Both the position numbers and the translations under genes were made by a program. From Candidatus Woesebacteria bacterium (lineage in GTDB: Bacteria; Patescibacteriota; Microgenomatia; UBA1406; GWC2-37-13): a stretch of DNA of 7,157 nt. The notes under the pieces were generated by a model. It ran no database searches. It was given only the letters and a program-made list of their open reading frames with translations, and had not been told where the DNA came from. The DNA is taken from contig JAGOLU010000044.1 in assembly GCA_017993865.1 (NCBI GenBank), forward strand, positions 1-7,157. The letters are read 5' to 3'. Position 1 is the stretch's first letter. Every line of letters begins with the position of its first letter. Positions 6,041 to 7,157 of the stretch are shown piece after piece.

Positions 6041-6172
6041 TCACATCAAGTCAGCAGATGCTTCTTCGACCGCCCTACGTAAGCGATCCATTGCCTCGTA
6101 ATTCGGCTTAAGTGTGCGTTGATCATGAGTTATGAGCGTGTCATACTCGAACTGGGTAAAGATTGGACTCCG
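6041..6172 (-). pseudogene. Displaced C-terminal coding segment of the amidohydrolase
   Basis: An open stretch of 43 codons ending in TGA at 6043-6041, in a different frame from the main ORF. It reads RSPIFTQFEYD (from 6172), then TLKPNYEAMDRLRRAVEEA near the end: an amphipathic, charged helix that looks coding, unlike the S/P-rich tail of the 6130 frame. The frames join if two bases are removed from TCTC on the - strand (6177-6174), giving QLEVSRSP, a good match for this family after the Q-x-E motif. Confidence 0.65.
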
Positions 6173-6855
6173 TGAGATACTTCGAGCTGTGGGCCTGTAT
6201 TTCGCCTTGTGTTATATCGCTGCGGAATATAACCTCCTTTGTATACGAGGTTAAAATATATATCTGTACACAAACCTCTCGCGCCCAATGCTTTGCGAAG
6301 TCTATCTGCAAAGAGTTCAAGAAGTGCTGGGTCACACGTAGTTATCTCACCGTGTTTGGGGTAAGCGGACCCCTCCCTCCCACCATTTGATAATATTACA
6401 TTTTGCATCATGACAGGTTCTCCTGCTTCGTTATTTCCGATGATGTAATGCGCAGTATTATCCCAACCCACCACAAGGGCAGGGCGTCTAATCTCTCTCA
6501 GAGATCTCTCTAAAGCTGCATGGTATCTATCATATATTCCACCTTGAATAAGTACTCTCTCAACTTCGGTAGGTTCTCTACCGTGATACCATATCCTATT
6601 TCTTTCGGGTTTCCCAAAATCAAATGCTGGAAACAGAGCAGGGTGATCGGGGGCCCTGTTGAGATCGACGAGTCCACGTGAATACCCACTAACTAAAAGT
6701 CCGCCCGTACCAGGTACAGTAATATTTGTGCCGTAGTCCGAGAATCGAAGCTGTTCCTCTGGTGTTAATGCGCACCGAGAAGAAAAATGACTGAATTTGG
6801 CAGATGCATGATGCGCGGAAAAGATAATGGGTATCTCTGCCTTTGGTCTTGCCAT
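6130..6855 (-). CDS. N-formylglutamate amidohydrolase-like protein with frameshifted C-terminus
   Basis: Member of the FGase family (Pfam PF05013 type), zinc-dependent amidases that in histidine degradation turn N-formylglutamate into formate and glutamate. Motifs: SAHHAS (13-18; the family pattern has PHAG or DHAS here), D40 in FSDYG, YSRGLVDLNR (58-67), YHGRE (90-94), YDRYHAALE (108-116), VVGWDNTAHY (128-137, at the place of the family's D-x-H motif), NLVYKGGYIPQRY (202-214) and GPQLEVS (221-227). After V226 the frame runs into 15 unrelated residues and stops at 6130, while the expected C-terminal helix continues in another frame to 6041 (separate entry). A restored protein would be 270 aa. 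No histidine-pathway gene is nearby, so the true substrate may be another formyl- or acyl-amino acid, or a peptide. It starts at ATG 6855 after a perfect TATAAT. The family call is good; activity is doubtful if the frameshift is real. Confidence 0.75.
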   Translation of the reverse strand: MARPKAEIPIIFSAHHASAKFSHFSSRCALTPEEQLRFSDYGTNITVPGTGGLLVSGYSRGLVDLNRAPDHPALFPAFDFGKPERNRIWYHGREPTEVERVLIQGGIYDRYHAALERSLREIRRPALVVGWDNTAHYIIGNNEAGEPVMMQNVILSNGGREGSAYPKHGEITTCDPALLELFADRLRKALGARGLCTDIYFNLVYKGGYIPQRYNTRRNTGPQLEVSHGVQSLPSSSMTRS

Positions 6856-6861
6856 AGTTCA

Positions 6862-6867
6862 ATTATA
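6862..6867 (-). promoter_or_regulatory. -10 box of the amidohydrolase gene
   Basis: Perfect TATAAT on the - strand, ending 6 nt before the ATG at 6855, so the expected first transcribed base is the A of the start codon. No recognisable -35 and no Shine-Dalgarno. Confidence 0.55.
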
Positions 6868-7098
6868 CCTCAGATACTCACCCCACCATCCCATGAGGTC
6901 CGTTCTCGCTCTCACCGATGCTACTAACTCGAACGAAGCGAACATTGGCATGGAATGATCGTATCGTCTGCGCATTGCTATAGCTCATGGCAGACGCTTC
7001 TTCAAGTCTCATGCGTCAATTGCACCTCAACATCCTATGGGTAAGGTTGTAATCATGAGAACATAAGCTCTAAACCTCCCACTAGATACCGATTCATA

Positions 7099-7107
7099 TG
7101 CTATACT
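7099..7107 (+). promoter_or_regulatory. Extended -10 promoter facing right
   Basis: TGCTATACT: TATACT (7102-7107, 5 of 6) preceded by TG at the extended -10 position. The expected start is near 7114, followed at once by a run of seven T (7115-7121) and the ATG at 7124. No -35 is seen. Confidence 0.45.
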
Positions 7108-7123
7108 ATAGGACTTTTTTTAT

Positions 7124-7157
7124 ATGAGACAAGAGCTTGGCCCCACGATGCAGGAGT
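7124..7157 (+). CDS. Possible gene start, cut by window edge
   Basis: ATG followed by an open frame to the end, reading MRQELGPTMQE. Too short to identify. It is supported only by the extended -10 box 16 nt upstream and by the lack of any other gene running out of the right edge. Confidence 0.35.
   Translation, partial: MRQELGPTMQE

Larger units (their letters stand above)
6856..7123. other. Intergenic region with short overlapping ORFs
   Basis: No gene I can support. On the - strand a 38-codon ORF (6975-6859, beginning MRRRYDHSM and ending GWWGEYLRYN) stops 3 nt before the amidohydrolase ATG, and a 44-codon ORF (7012-6878, beginning MRLEEASAM) overlaps it in another frame. Neither has a ribosome site. 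The sequence LEEASA recalls VEEASA in the displaced amidohydrolase tail (GAAGAAGC(A/G)TCTGC on the - strand), which could mean a decayed duplicate. The rest appears to be plain spacer. Confidence 0.3.

Noticed and set aside
6141..6335. 64-codon - strand ORF overlapping the amidohydrolase end
   Set aside because: Third frame across a region where the amidohydrolase motifs lie in the main frame; its tail does not fit the family either.
5956..6982. Shared 11-mer GCATTGCTATA at 5956-5966 and 6972-6982
   Set aside because: No similarity beyond 11-12 bp and at different positions relative to the genes; probably chance.

Overview
The window reads as a bacterial chromosome segment of moderate base composition with short intergenic gaps. 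It carries one gene on the + strand at the left edge, one possible gene start on the + strand at the right edge, and seven genes on the - strand between them. There is no rRNA, tRNA or CRISPR array. The protein set is a glutaredoxin/thioredoxin-reductase fusion, an S23-type four-helix bundle, a divergent LexA, a UmuC-like Y-family polymerase and small accessory proteins. Start codons lack Shine-Dalgarno sites, and several have a -10 box 6 to 9 nt in front of them. This would suit a small-genome lineage such as Patescibacteria (CPR), but that placement is inference and not proven by the sequence.

Left part (1-1855): the reading frame of a thioredoxin reductase is open to the left edge. Its first 40 visible residues are the C-terminal half of a glutaredoxin-like domain, so the gene is a Grx-TrxR fusion cut by the window. 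Facing it is an HD-domain nucleotidase of the YfbR/HDDC2 type, whose real start is probably 14 codons inside the longest ORF.

Central part (1891-4500, all - strand) is a DNA-damage locus: a LexA-type repressor with an intact autoproteolysis centre, an 86-aa protein resembling the small partner of ImuB-like polymerases, and a UmuC-like translesion polymerase with a clamp-binding motif. The polymerase start overlaps the 86-aa gene by 17 bp. The lexA promoter is TTGACA-N18-TACAAT with a perfect GAAC-N4-GTTC operator in the spacer, and its expected start point lies at or 1 nt before an ATG. Weaker GAAC-N4-GTT(T/A) sites lie upstream of the polymerase genes. Between lexA and the polymerase pair sits a separate module: an S23/IVP four-helix-bundle gene bracketed by inverted arrays of a degenerate 7-bp repeat (consensus CTAAAYY). 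It looks like a 23S-rRNA intervening-sequence element that has landed in an intergenic space inside an SOS locus.

Right part (4518-7157): a 470-aa protein I cannot place in a family, then an N-formylglutamate-amidohydrolase-like gene whose conserved C-terminus is displaced into another frame by what looks like a 2-bp (TC) expansion. Next is a 268-bp stretch with only short overlapping ORFs, then a + strand extended -10 promoter and the first 11 codons of a possible gene.

The main points for follow-up are the IR-bracketed S23 module, the LexA autoregulatory promoter with its possible leaderless start, the frameshift in the amidohydrolase, and the orphan 470-aa protein.
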